A stretch of 64,000 bases of DNA. Source: CAKRJP01 sp963589425 (GTDB taxonomy: Bacteria > Bacillota > Clostridia > Lachnospirales > Lachnospiraceae). The translations under genes and the position numbers were made by a program. The stretch spans positions 3,295 through 67,294 of the forward strand of contig CAVAKZ010000008.1 in assembly GCA_963589425.1 (NCBI GenBank), in the 5' to 3' direction. Each line of letters begins with the position of its first letter. The first letter of the stretch is position 1. Shown here piece by piece: positions 42,357 through 50,916 of this stretch. Below the pieces are notes generated by a model. The model worked only from the letters and a program-made list of their open reading frames with translations, was not told the DNA's origin and ran no database searches.

Positions 42357-44657
42357 ATGCCAAGAGGAGGAAATCAGTTACAACAGGAAAGACAGAATCA
42401 GAGGCAGGAGCAGCATCAAAATCTTCAGGATCAGGTACAGAATCCGGTTCAGCAGATGGCACCGCAAAATTTCGGATTTGAAGAGGCAAAATTAAGCGAA
42501 GAAGATAAGGAAATCATGAGAAAGATCGGTCTGGCGGCTCGTTATCTGAATCATAGTGATGCTCTTCCAAAAATGAAGGCCTTCAATGACTACATGAAGG
42601 AGCGAAGCAGGCAGGACTGGGTGCAGAAAAGTGATGAATTTGCAAAGCTAAGTGCAGACCTTTATCGGAAATATGAGAATGCTTTTTTAAAGAAAGGTAC
42701 TATGTCCAATTGGGAAAAACTGGAAGAAGAGGCGGGGAAGGCTCTTCGGGAAGTGCAGCAAAAAGACGAGACTTCCAAGAAAATTCGCCAAAATGCCAAC
42801 ATGATGGATATGGAGCGAACTATCGATGAGCTGCTGGGAGATCGAAAAGAGAAGTCTGACTCTCCGGCTTATACCAGTGTCTGGGAGGCGGCAGAAGCCT
42901 ATAAAAAATTAATTAAGCAGGATCCGGAGGATCGCGAGAAGGATGGTATCAATGATTGGAAGGAACAGGTAGATGCCTTAAAGAACCTCTCAAGTGCATT
43001 GCAGGGCTACGCCAGCCTCCGCTATAAGAAACGATATGGCACCATCAAGGGAAGGCGCCGCATGGATCGGGTTACCAAGTTGATCGCCCTGACAGGTAGT
43101 ATATTGGAGGTGGAGCCTGCTGTAACAGCCCTCCGAGAATCTGAGGAGGAGCGAAAGAACATTAGTTTGGATTTGCAGATCAATTTTGCCAATGATATCG
43201 AGACACTGGATCGAGAAAACGACAATCAGATGCAAAATCTTTGGGCAGATGTGCTTCTTCCCTATGAGCGAAATGGGGATGAAGAGGTGACTGCAGAGAC
43301 GAAGGCTAATTATGAGGACAACTGGGAGACAATCCAGGCCTTCAAGACCCAGGATGATGCCCTCCGTCTTACCATGGTGGCCAAGCTCTATAAGCGACTA
43401 AACAAGTTTGACTTAAGTGAAAAGAGCTATGAAAAAGACAATATCGTAGCCTTCTATAAGAATGCTACGGCAAGCAAAGGCCTTTTTGACTTATACAGGA
43501 CCATCTCCAATGTAATTGAGATGGAGATGAATCGTTATAAGAAGCGGAAGATGGATTTGCCTAGAGAGCTGGCCTATATGAGGAGCGTCATGGTATCAGA
43601 GAAATATTCTTATATTCGAAACGCCAGCAAAAATTACCTGGAGTCCTATGGCTTCAAAGAAAGCGGTGTGGTAGATACTACGATCTATGCAGAAAAAAAT
43701 GCCGAATATCAGAGCACAGCTAAAGAAAGCATGAATCGAGCTAAAACAATGGGGAATCCACTTATCAATGAAGAGATGGAGCGTCAGTTGCAGGCTAGAG
43801 TTGATCAGCTGCACCAGCAGCCGGGCCATCAGGATGCCTTGAGGAGGGAACTGCAAAATCACGATGCCACAGTACGGTTGGATACAAACTCCCAGGCCTA
43901 TGCAGATGATACAGCTCGGCGTATTCGGAAAAAACAGATTGCAGAGCTAGCAACCCAGGAAGATCTGGCTCATAATCATTCGGAGTACTTTTACGAAAGT
44001 AAGCTAAAAGCGGCCGGACGGAAGCCATTTCTGGAAACAGATGCCCGTCGTCTGCGGGATTTGATGTTGGTCTATAAGCGGGGGACAGACGGAGAGATTA
44101 CACCAGAGACCCGTCAGAATCATGAAACAAATATGAAGCTTCTGAATCTGTTTTTCAGTGAGGATGCCACAGACCGAATTGCCGGCATTGCCTATATTTA
44201 TTTGAAGCTAAAGAGAACTAGATATACCCAGGAGGCAGAACTGACTCCGGGAAATATGCTGAAAAAATATCGTGGAACCCAGCTGTGCTACCCACTGCAG
44301 AATGTAGCCTATAACAGCATAATGGATGCGATCTTTGCAGAGAAACAAAGAACCTCGGATAATGAACTCTTACGTTATATGGATGAACAGACCGGTTCTG
44401 AAAATATGAGATATATGCGTACGCTTGGAGAATATACCTTCTGTCTGAAAGGATATGATCCAGATGCAAAAGCCTGGCCAAAGAAGATGGAAGAAAAGAA
44501 GTTAGCATTCTATCAGACCCAGCATGATGCGGTTGAAGAGGAGACTAAGATAAAATTTCAGGAAGAGAAGAATAAAAATAATGGTCAGCCCATCCTGCCA
44601 GTAGAAGAAAAAGAAGAACAGCTTCGGCAACTTTGCCGCAGCAAAGGCCTTATGTAA
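42357..44657 (+). CDS. Large helical protein of unknown function with internal duplication
   Basis: A 766-residue soluble protein I do not recognise. No signal peptide or membrane segment. The first 40 residues are Gln/Asn-rich; the rest is highly charged and probably helical. Two regions repeat: about 303-430 (EEVTAETKANYEDNWETI, later LTMVAKLYKRLNK) and about 573-690 (GEITPETRQNHETNMKLL, later IAGIAYIYLKLKR). AAAAGGAGG precedes ATG 42357. It is co-transcribed with a GNAT protein and sits beside decayed mobile DNA. A secreted effector, structural protein or acetyltransferase substrate are all possible; none is shown. Confidence 0.7.
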   Translation: MPRGGNQLQQERQNQRQEQHQNLQDQVQNPVQQMAPQNFGFEEAKLSEEDKEIMRKIGLAARYLNHSDALPKMKAFNDYMKERSRQDWVQKSDEFAKLSADLYRKYENAFLKKGTMSNWEKLEEEAGKALREVQQKDETSKKIRQNANMMDMERTIDELLGDRKEKSDSPAYTSVWEAAEAYKKLIKQDPEDREKDGINDWKEQVDALKNLSSALQGYASLRYKKRYGTIKGRRRMDRVTKLIALTGSILEVEPAVTALRESEEERKNISLDLQINFANDIETLDRENDNQMQNLWADVLLPYERNGDEEVTAETKANYEDNWETIQAFKTQDDALRLTMVAKLYKRLNKFDLSEKSYEKDNIVAFYKNATASKGLFDLYRTISNVIEMEMNRYKKRKMDLPRELAYMRSVMVSEKYSYIRNASKNYLESYGFKESGVVDTTIYAEKNAEYQSTAKESMNRAKTMGNPLINEEMERQLQARVDQLHQQPGHQDALRRELQNHDATVRLDTNSQAYADDTARRIRKKQIAELATQEDLAHNHSEYFYESKLKAAGRKPFLETDARRLRDLMLVYKRGTDGEITPETRQNHETNMKLLNLFFSEDATDRIAGIAYIYLKLKRTRYTQEAELTPGNMLKKYRGTQLCYPLQNVAYNSIMDAIFAEKQRTSDNELLRYMDEQTGSENMRYMRTLGEYTFCLKGYDPDAKAWPKKMEEKKLAFYQTQHDAVEEETKIKFQEEKNKNNGQPILPVEEKEEQLRQLCRSKGLM

Positions 44658-44700
44658 AAAAGATCATAGGGACTAGGAAAGGGGTTTGAAGGAGGCTAGT

Positions 44701-44757
44701 ATGAAAAAGGAATCTGCAGATGCTCTTAAGAAAATTATTGATGAGATCGAGCTATAG
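44701..44757 (+). CDS. 18-residue micro-ORF with strong RBS
   Basis: MKKESADALKKIIDEIEL, 18 codons and TAG, preceded by GAAGGAGG at optimal distance and lying 43 bp after the 766-residue gene. Peptide is amphipathic and helical in pattern. It may be a real small protein, a leader peptide for the PucR gene, or the relic of a deleted gene. Confidence 0.4.
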   Translation: MKKESADALKKIIDEIEL

Positions 44758-44792
44758 GAAACCTTTGAAACAGTAAAGGAAACGGCCAAAAT

Positions 44793-45992
44793 ATGACATG
44801 TAAAGACATTGTACAAATACCGGAGTTTCGGGATGCCTTGAAACTTAAAGCAGGAGAAGGCGGACTGAAAAACCAGGTGCGCTGGATTTATTTTGCAGAT
44901 TGTCTGCAATGTGTGAAGCGTGAATATCGAATGGAAGACTATATCCATGGAGGGGAATTTGTGGTCCTAACCAACGAAAGGGTCACAGCTGACAGCAAGA
45001 TCCTAATGCCCTTAATTTGTCAGATGTGGGAGTATGGGATTTCGGCTTTGGGAATTAATGAGGGTCAGATTCCGGAGGAACTTTTAAATTATTGCAAGGA
45101 CAAGGACTTGCCCTTATTCGAGCTTCCGGAAAGCTTTCCCTTAATTGATCTGTCCCAGATCATGTGCAGGAGACTGGTGCTGGAGGAGAATGACCGGAAC
45201 GGAGTGGAACAGCTTTTTGCGTCTATGCTGGATGCGGAGCACATAAGCAGAGACCGGGTTATGGCCCAAGCCAGACGATTGAAGGTGAATCTTGAGGGAA
45301 GCTTTTGCGTTGCGGAATTTGCTTTTGAATATAGCAAGGACGGTTTGGGCAAGGATGATTTTCAGGCCCTGGAACAGAGCGTCAGCCGAATTATCAACGG
45401 AGAGTTTTCTTTTTCCATGAACGAGGATATTCTGATTCTGCCCCAGGCAGGATCTTTCCTGACTTTGATTCCGGTTTCTAGATTTTCTGACCAGGAGATT
45501 AGGGGGATTCTTGGCCGGATTATTGCTAGGGTGGAGCGAGAATTGGACACCAATTTAAAGGTAGGAGTAGGAAATCCTGCGGCATATCTGGATGAGGTGA
45601 AACGCAGCAGAAATGAGGCTTCCTCGGCAATTCGGACAGCCCTAACCACCCATATGACAGGTCGGATCTTCTTTTATAAAGATCAGGGAATTTATACTCT
45701 GATTTCCCATGTGGATGATAATCGGATTCTAGATGCCTATGTGAAAGCCCGGCTTGGAAATTTACTGCGGTATGATGAATTAAATGGGGGAAACCTATGT
45801 GAGACCTTGGAGAATTATTTGTCCCATAACTGCAATTCCAAACGGACGGCAGAGGATATGTTTATTCACAGAAATACCTTGAATTACCGTATGAAAAAGA
45901 TCGGGGAGATCTTAGATTGTGACCTAGAAAATCTGGATCAATGCCTGGCTCTTAAGCTGGCATTTTCCATCATGAAATACCGTGATCCATAG
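44793..45992 (+). CDS. PucR-family transcriptional regulator
   Basis: A 399-residue regulator: N-terminal PucR domain (about 1-125), a central GGDEF-like linker domain without catalytic residues, and a C-terminal helix-turn-helix (about 350-395: RTAEDMFIHRNTLNYRMKKI). It precedes a GABA operon in the same direction and probably activates it, with GABA or a related compound as ligand. The palindrome at 45997-46013, 5 bp after the stop, is a probable binding site. ATG 44793 has only a weak RBS. Confidence 0.88.
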   Translation: MTCKDIVQIPEFRDALKLKAGEGGLKNQVRWIYFADCLQCVKREYRMEDYIHGGEFVVLTNERVTADSKILMPLICQMWEYGISALGINEGQIPEELLNYCKDKDLPLFELPESFPLIDLSQIMCRRLVLEENDRNGVEQLFASMLDAEHISRDRVMAQARRLKVNLEGSFCVAEFAFEYSKDGLGKDDFQALEQSVSRIINGEFSFSMNEDILILPQAGSFLTLIPVSRFSDQEIRGILGRIIARVERELDTNLKVGVGNPAAYLDEVKRSRNEASSAIRTALTTHMTGRIFFYKDQGIYTLISHVDDNRILDAYVKARLGNLLRYDELNGGNLCETLENYLSHNCNSKRTAEDMFIHRNTLNYRMKKIGEILDCDLENLDQCLALKLAFSIMKYRDP

Positions 45993-45996
45993 GGAC

Positions 45997-46013
45997 TTGT
46001 GCACGGTGCACAA
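45997..46013. promoter_or_regulatory. Perfect 17-bp palindrome, candidate PucR site
   Basis: TTGTGCAC-G-GTGCACAA, centred about 30 bp upstream of the -35 box of the GABA operon promoter, a typical activator position. Confidence 0.7.
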
Positions 46014-46034
46014 AAAAATAGGGCTTTTGGCACA

Positions 46035-46062
46035 TTGATTTTGAGAGACAGGGTGTTATAAT
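46035..46062 (+). promoter_or_regulatory. Promoter of the GABA operon
   Basis: TTGATT (46035-46040) and TATAAT (46057-46062) with a 16-bp spacer; perfect -10, poor -35, as expected for an activated promoter. Confidence 0.65.
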
Positions 46063-46104
46063 CTAGCTAAATCAAAAAACAACAAATCCATAAATAAAGG
46101 CAAA

Positions 46105-46139
46105 GGCGTCAGACAGTAGGTCTGGCGTCTTTTCTTGTT
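46105..46139 (+). terminator. Leader terminator upstream of gabT
   Basis: GGCGTCAGAC pairs with GTCTGGCGTC (two wobble pairs) around a 5-nt loop, then TTTTCTTGTTT. It lies between promoter and gabT, so it may attenuate the operon. Confidence 0.65.
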
Positions 46140-46194
46140 TCAGCTTAAGCGGCTTTAAGCCGGCTTGGTGGTTAAAAAAAGGAGGATCATTCAC

Positions 46195-47568
46195 ATGACA
46201 ACAGCAGAATTAGCAACAGCATTACCGGAAATCGTTACAGCCCAGGTACCGGGACCAAAGTCCAAAGAACTTCTTGATAGAAGAGACGCAGCAATTCCAA
46301 AGGCACTTTGTGGAAAAACTTATCCAATCTGTATCAAGCAGGGTGCAGGAGCAATGTTTGAAGACCTTGACGGAAATAAAATTCTTGACTGGGTTGGAGG
46401 TGTTGGTGTACTGAACATTGGATATTCACACCCAGAAGTTATTGAGAAAGTAAAAGCCCAGACAGAAAAATATTTCCATACAATCTTTAATGTATATGTA
46501 CATGATGGATATGTAGCGTTGGCAGAAAAATTAAACCAGATCATGCCATGTAAGGGTGAAGTAAAGAAAACTTATTTTGCTAACTCCGGGGCAGAGTGTG
46601 ATGAGAATGCAATTAAAATTGCCAAGGCCTATACAAAGAGAAACGGAGTGATCTGCTTTACAGGTGCCTTCCACGGAAGAACCAACCTGACTATGGCACT
46701 TACAGCTAAGAAGGCATATGCTCAGGGAATGGGACCTTTCCCGGCAGGAATCTACCGTGCACCTTATCCATATTTATATAGAGCACCAAAGGGATATACA
46801 GAGGAGGAAGCAATTCAGTACTATATCGGTGAATTAAACCGTGTATTTGATGAGGGAGCTCCTGCAAATGAAATCGCTTGTATTATCGTAGAGCCAGTAG
46901 AAGGTGAAGGCGGATTTATCCCAGCTCCAATCGAGTGGGTAAAGGCAGTTAGAAAGATCTGTGATGAGAAGGGAATCCTCTTAATTGCAGATGAAGTTCA
47001 GTGTGGTAACTGCAGATCTGGTAGATATTATGCATCTGAGTACTGGGCAGAGGCTGGTGCAGCACCGGATATTATTGCAACTGCAAAATCTCTCGGAGCA
47101 GGTCTTCCGATTTCTGCCATCACTGCAAGAGCAGAGATTATGGATGCAGCTCCTGCAGGAACTATCGGTGGTACCTACTGTGGAAATCCGGTTTCTTGTG
47201 CAGCTGCCTTAGCTGTTGCAGATATTATGCAGAGAGATGATTATGCAGGCAAGGCCAGACACATCGGAGAAGTTGTAATCACACGTTTCAAAGAACTTCA
47301 GGAGAAATATCCGGTTATCGGAGATGTAAGAGGTCTTGGAGCTATGATCGGTGTAGAGCTTGTAAAAGATAGAGAGACCAAAGAACCTGCTACAGAGATT
47401 GCAGCAAAATTTGTGCAAATCGCAATGCAAAAGGGACTTCTTCTTGAGAACTGTGGAAGTGCCGGAAATACCATCCGTTTCCTTGCTCCGCTGACTATGA
47501 CAGATGAGCAGATGGAAAAAGGATTGGAAATCTATGAAGAGGCACTGAAAGAAGCAATGGAAGCCTAG
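46195..47568 (+). CDS. gabT: 4-aminobutyrate aminotransferase family protein
   Basis: A 457-residue class III PLP aminotransferase. Seen: the NSGAECDENAIKIAK phosphate-binding loop, GAFHGRTNLTMALT, EPVEGEGGF, LLIADEVQCG with the PLP Asp, and the Schiff-base lysine in IIATAKSLGAGLP. It should convert GABA and 2-oxoglutarate to succinate semialdehyde and glutamate. ATG 46195 follows AAAAAGGAGG. The following permease and 4-hydroxybutyrate dehydrogenase support GABA as substrate. Confidence 0.92.
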   Translation: MTTAELATALPEIVTAQVPGPKSKELLDRRDAAIPKALCGKTYPICIKQGAGAMFEDLDGNKILDWVGGVGVLNIGYSHPEVIEKVKAQTEKYFHTIFNVYVHDGYVALAEKLNQIMPCKGEVKKTYFANSGAECDENAIKIAKAYTKRNGVICFTGAFHGRTNLTMALTAKKAYAQGMGPFPAGIYRAPYPYLYRAPKGYTEEEAIQYYIGELNRVFDEGAPANEIACIIVEPVEGEGGFIPAPIEWVKAVRKICDEKGILLIADEVQCGNCRSGRYYASEYWAEAGAAPDIIATAKSLGAGLPISAITARAEIMDAAPAGTIGGTYCGNPVSCAAALAVADIMQRDDYAGKARHIGEVVITRFKELQEKYPVIGDVRGLGAMIGVELVKDRETKEPATEIAAKFVQIAMQKGLLLENCGSAGNTIRFLAPLTMTDEQMEKGLEIYEEALKEAMEA

Positions 47569-47593
47569 GCATAGCAAGAAGGAGGGCGTGCGT

Positions 47594-49684
47594 ATGGAGC
47601 AAAATTCGAAATTTGACAAAGTAATGGGATCCTGGGATATTCTTGTAATCGCCTTTGGCGCCATGATCGGTTGGGGCTGGGTAATTAACTCAGGAGACTG
47701 GATCACTACTGCCGGCTTTGCCGGCAGCATGCTGGCCATGTTGATTGGTGGAGTAATGGTATTCTTTGTAGGACTTACCTATGCGGAACTTACATCAGCT
47801 ATGCCCCAGTGTGGTGGAGAGCATATATTCAGTTATAGGGCCATGGGACCTACAGGATCTTTTGTATGTACCTGGATGATTATTCTTGGTTATGTGGCAA
47901 CTGCAGCCTTTGAGGCAACTGCCTTGCCTACAGTTATAACTTATCTCTTTCCAAACTTTAATCAGGTTTACCTCTATTCTATTGCAGGAAGAGATATTTA
48001 TCTTACCACTATTTTACTTGGTGTAGGGGTATCCATTCTGATTACCTATGTAAATATGAAAGGTGCCAAAACCGCTGCAACTCTTCAGACTGTCCTTACA
48101 GCCATCATTGCTATTGCAGGAATCCTTCTGGTTGTTGGATCTGCAATCAATGGCGATAGTTCGAATATCACCGGCCAGATGTGGGAGCACGGTGCAGGAA
48201 CTACTGTTGGAAGCGTCTTTAAAGTTGCTTGTATGACCCCGTTCCTTTTTATCGGATTTGACGTTATTCCCCAGGCAGCTGAGGAAATTAATGTTCCTTA
48301 TAAGAAGATTGGAAAGATCATGCTTCTTTCTATTTTCCTTGCAGTTGCATGGTATCTCTTGATTGTATTTGCCGTATGCTACGTTATGCCACAGAGTGCT
48401 ATTGCTCAGGAGATGGCTTCTCAGAACGGTTTGGTTTCAGCAAAAGCCATTGAAGTAGCCTTTAATTCGCCTATGATGGGAAAGGTCCTGATCATCGGTG
48501 GATTGTGCGGAATCATTACTTCTTGGAACTCCTTCTTATTAGGAGGAAGCCGGGCCCTTTATTCTATGGGAGAGTCTTTGATGATCCCGGAAGTCTTCGG
48601 AAAGCTTGGAAAAAATAAAACACCGGAAGCTGCTATTATCCTCTGCGGAGTTGCCTGTGTTGCAGCACCTTTCTTCGGAAGAGGGGTTCTGGTATGGCTT
48701 GTAGATGCAGCCTCCTTTGGATGTGTTGTTGCCTATATGTTTGTAGCAATTTCCTTTTGTATCTTGAGAAAAAAGAGACCGGACATGGATAGACCCTACA
48801 AGGTTAAAAACGGAACCTTTGTTGGTGTCATGGCAGTAGCCATGGCTGGATTTATGGCTCTTTTATACATCATTCCTGCATCCTTCTCTGCTGCTTTAGT
48901 ATGGCAGGAGTGGATCGTAGTAGGAATCTGGTTGGGCCTGGGAGCATTTTTCTATGCTTATTCTAAGAAAAAATATGGTGCAGAATTTGGTCGGGATATC
49001 TTTATCGTAGACGAGACAAAGGCTTCTGAGGAAGAAGCAGTAGCCCTTCCAGATGCAAAATATCCGGATAGACACTTTGTGGTCACTGTAGGTTGTGAAT
49101 ACGGTAGTGGCGGACCGGAGATTGCCAAGATGATCGCAGATTATTTTGGAATTGAATATTATGACAGAGACTTAGTAGACAAGGTAGTTCGGGAGATTGG
49201 AGTAGATAAGGACCTGGTAGAGGAGGCAGATAAAAAAATGGGTGTCAGATATGCCTTTGATACCTCTTATGGTGTTCGCTATGCAAATCTATCTAACCGG
49301 GTTATTGATGCACAGTTCCAGACCATCAGAGACTTTGCCAAGAATTCCTGTGTTATTGTTGGACGAAGCAGTGATTACATCTTGAAAGGAACCCAGGATG
49401 TTGTAAACGTATTTGTTTACGCGCCGAAAAAAGATGAGATTGCAGCTGTAATGAAGAGAAAGGGTGTGGGCCAGAAAGAGGCCGAGGAAATTTGGGAGCA
49501 TAAGGAAAAATCCCAGCATGCAAGGCATGAGTATATTACCGGCAAAAAACGTGGCGACAGACATACCCGTGACATCTTAGTAAACAGTAGTCTCCTGGGA
49601 TGGGAAGACACCGCTAAGTTTATAGAAGAAATCATTGAGCGCCGTTTTGGACTTGTGGATGAAAATGTAGAGAAGGGAGCTTAA
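47594..49684 (+). CDS. APC amino-acid permease fused to a cytidylate-kinase-like domain
   Basis: A 696-residue fusion. Residues 1-460 form an APC-superfamily permease with about 12 membrane segments (FGAMIGWGWVINSGDW, VMVFFVGLTYAELTSAMP, FLFIGFDVIPQAAEEI). A short acidic linker leads to a P-loop domain at about 490-690 matching the cytidylate kinase-like family (Cmk2): VTVGCEYGSGGPEIAKMIA, YYDRDLVD, CVIVGRSSDYIL, YAPKKDEI. The usual GREYGSGGREIA has lost both Arg (Cys and Pro here), so activity is uncertain. The permease probably imports GABA, possibly exchanging it. The kinase domain would be cytoplasmic and may sense nucleotides to gate uptake (inference). Start ATG 47594, 8 nt after GGAGG. 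Confidence 0.88.
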   Translation: MEQNSKFDKVMGSWDILVIAFGAMIGWGWVINSGDWITTAGFAGSMLAMLIGGVMVFFVGLTYAELTSAMPQCGGEHIFSYRAMGPTGSFVCTWMIILGYVATAAFEATALPTVITYLFPNFNQVYLYSIAGRDIYLTTILLGVGVSILITYVNMKGAKTAATLQTVLTAIIAIAGILLVVGSAINGDSSNITGQMWEHGAGTTVGSVFKVACMTPFLFIGFDVIPQAAEEINVPYKKIGKIMLLSIFLAVAWYLLIVFAVCYVMPQSAIAQEMASQNGLVSAKAIEVAFNSPMMGKVLIIGGLCGIITSWNSFLLGGSRALYSMGESLMIPEVFGKLGKNKTPEAAIILCGVACVAAPFFGRGVLVWLVDAASFGCVVAYMFVAISFCILRKKRPDMDRPYKVKNGTFVGVMAVAMAGFMALLYIIPASFSAALVWQEWIVVGIWLGLGAFFYAYSKKKYGAEFGRDIFIVDETKASEEEAVALPDAKYPDRHFVVTVGCEYGSGGPEIAKMIADYFGIEYYDRDLVDKVVREIGVDKDLVEEADKKMGVRYAFDTSYGVRYANLSNRVIDAQFQTIRDFAKNSCVIVGRSSDYILKGTQDVVNVFVYAPKKDEIAAVMKRKGVGQKEAEEIWEHKEKSQHARHEYITGKKRGDRHTRDILVNSSLLGWEDTAKFIEEIIERRFGLVDENVEKGA

Positions 49685-49690
49685 GTGCAG

Positions 49691-50812
49691 ATGAAGGCAT
49701 TTGCAATTAAAACAGAAATCGAAGAATATAATACATTTGAAGAATATGCAGCCCAGGCAGAACTTGGTCCTAAGGACCTGGTTCTGTGTGGAAAGCATAC
49801 TTATGATCAATATGTAGCACCTCTGTCTCTTGAGGTGCAGACACTTTTTCGTGAAAAATACGGAAAAGGAGAGCCTACCGATGAGATGGTAAATGGAATC
49901 CTAGATGCCTTAAGAGAAAAAGAATTTGACCGTATCATTGCTATTGGTGGCGGTACTGTGGTGGATATTGCAAAGGTTGTGGCAGTAGCTGGAAAAGATG
50001 ATCAGGTAGACGATCTTTACGACCATGTGGCAGACCTTAAAAAGGCACATCCCCTGGTGATCATTCCTACGACTTGCGGAACCGGAAGTGAGGTTACCAA
50101 TATTTCAGTAATTAACCGCATCAGCAAGGGAGTAAAGATGGGACTTGCTTCTGATGCTATGTTGGCAGACAAAGCCATTATGATTACGAATATGTTAGAG
50201 TCTCTTCCTTACAAGGTATTTGCAACTTCTTCTATTGATGCAATGGTTCATGCCGTAGAGTCTTTCTTAAGTCCTAACGGATGTAGCATTTCCAGAATTT
50301 TTTCTGGAGAAGCTTTAAAGCTAATCATAAAGAGTTGGAAAGTGGCAGTGGAAGCTGGAGGAGAAGATGCATGGAAGACTTATGCTGCTGACTTTTTAAA
50401 GGCTTCCAACTGGGCAGGAATTGGATTTGGTTATGCAGGATGTGCCGCAGTACATGCCTGCGCATACCCACTAGGATCTGTTTATCACATTCCCCACGGA
50501 CAGTCTAATCAGCTAATGTTTAAAGATGTAATGGAAAAATACAAGGAACTTCAGCCGGAGGGACGCATAAATGATCTGGAAGAATTAATTGGAGACAGTC
50601 TTGGAGCAGAAGCTAAGGATGCCCTTCCTGCTTTATATGAGCTGATGGATCAGGTATTAAAGAAAGAACCCCTTAGAAACTTTGGAGTAAGAGAAAGTGA
50701 CCTGCCTGTATTTGCAGGGGATGTAATAAAGACTCAGCAGAGATTGCTGAAAAATAATTATATTCCATTGACAGAAGAACAGGTATTAGCAATTTACAAA
50801 GCGGCCTATTAA
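49691..50812 (+). CDS. 4hbD: 4-hydroxybutyrate dehydrogenase (iron-containing alcohol dehydrogenase)
   Basis: A 373-residue group III alcohol dehydrogenase. The NAD motif is AIGGGTVVDIAKV, then IPTTCGTGSEVTN; iron ligands lie in DAMVHAVESFLS and VYHIPHGQSNQLMF. It reduces succinate semialdehyde to 4-hydroxybutyrate, on the route toward crotonyl-CoA and butyrate. ATG 49691 is preferred to GTG 49685 because the RBS ends at 49679. It closes the gab operon, 6 bp after the permease fusion. No succinate semialdehyde dehydrogenase is present. Confidence 0.9.
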   Translation: MKAFAIKTEIEEYNTFEEYAAQAELGPKDLVLCGKHTYDQYVAPLSLEVQTLFREKYGKGEPTDEMVNGILDALREKEFDRIIAIGGGTVVDIAKVVAVAGKDDQVDDLYDHVADLKKAHPLVIIPTTCGTGSEVTNISVINRISKGVKMGLASDAMLADKAIMITNMLESLPYKVFATSSIDAMVHAVESFLSPNGCSISRIFSGEALKLIIKSWKVAVEAGGEDAWKTYAADFLKASNWAGIGFGYAGCAAVHACAYPLGSVYHIPHGQSNQLMFKDVMEKYKELQPEGRINDLEELIGDSLGAEAKDALPALYELMDQVLKKEPLRNFGVRESDLPVFAGDVIKTQQRLLKNNYIPLTEEQVLAIYKAAY

Positions 50813-50824
50813 AAATATAAAAGT

Positions 50825-50879
50825 AAAGGCTTATCTGGAGAATTCAAAAATCTTGAATCCTCTGGATAAGCCTTTTTTG
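50825..50879. terminator. Terminator between the GABA operon and the MATE gene
   Basis: AAAGGCTTATC pairs with GATAAGCC(TTT) with an inner arm GATTCAA/TTGAATC, then TTTTTT. It serves the plus-strand operon and may also stop the convergent MATE gene. Confidence 0.85.
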
Positions 50880-50916
50880 CAGTTAAAGGAATAAAAATAG
50901 TGTTGAAAGTAGGAGC

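Noticed and set aside
46027..46044. Sigma-54-like sequence TTGGCAC upstream of gabT
   Set aside because: The -12 element lacks the required GC, and a perfect TATAAT sits nearby.
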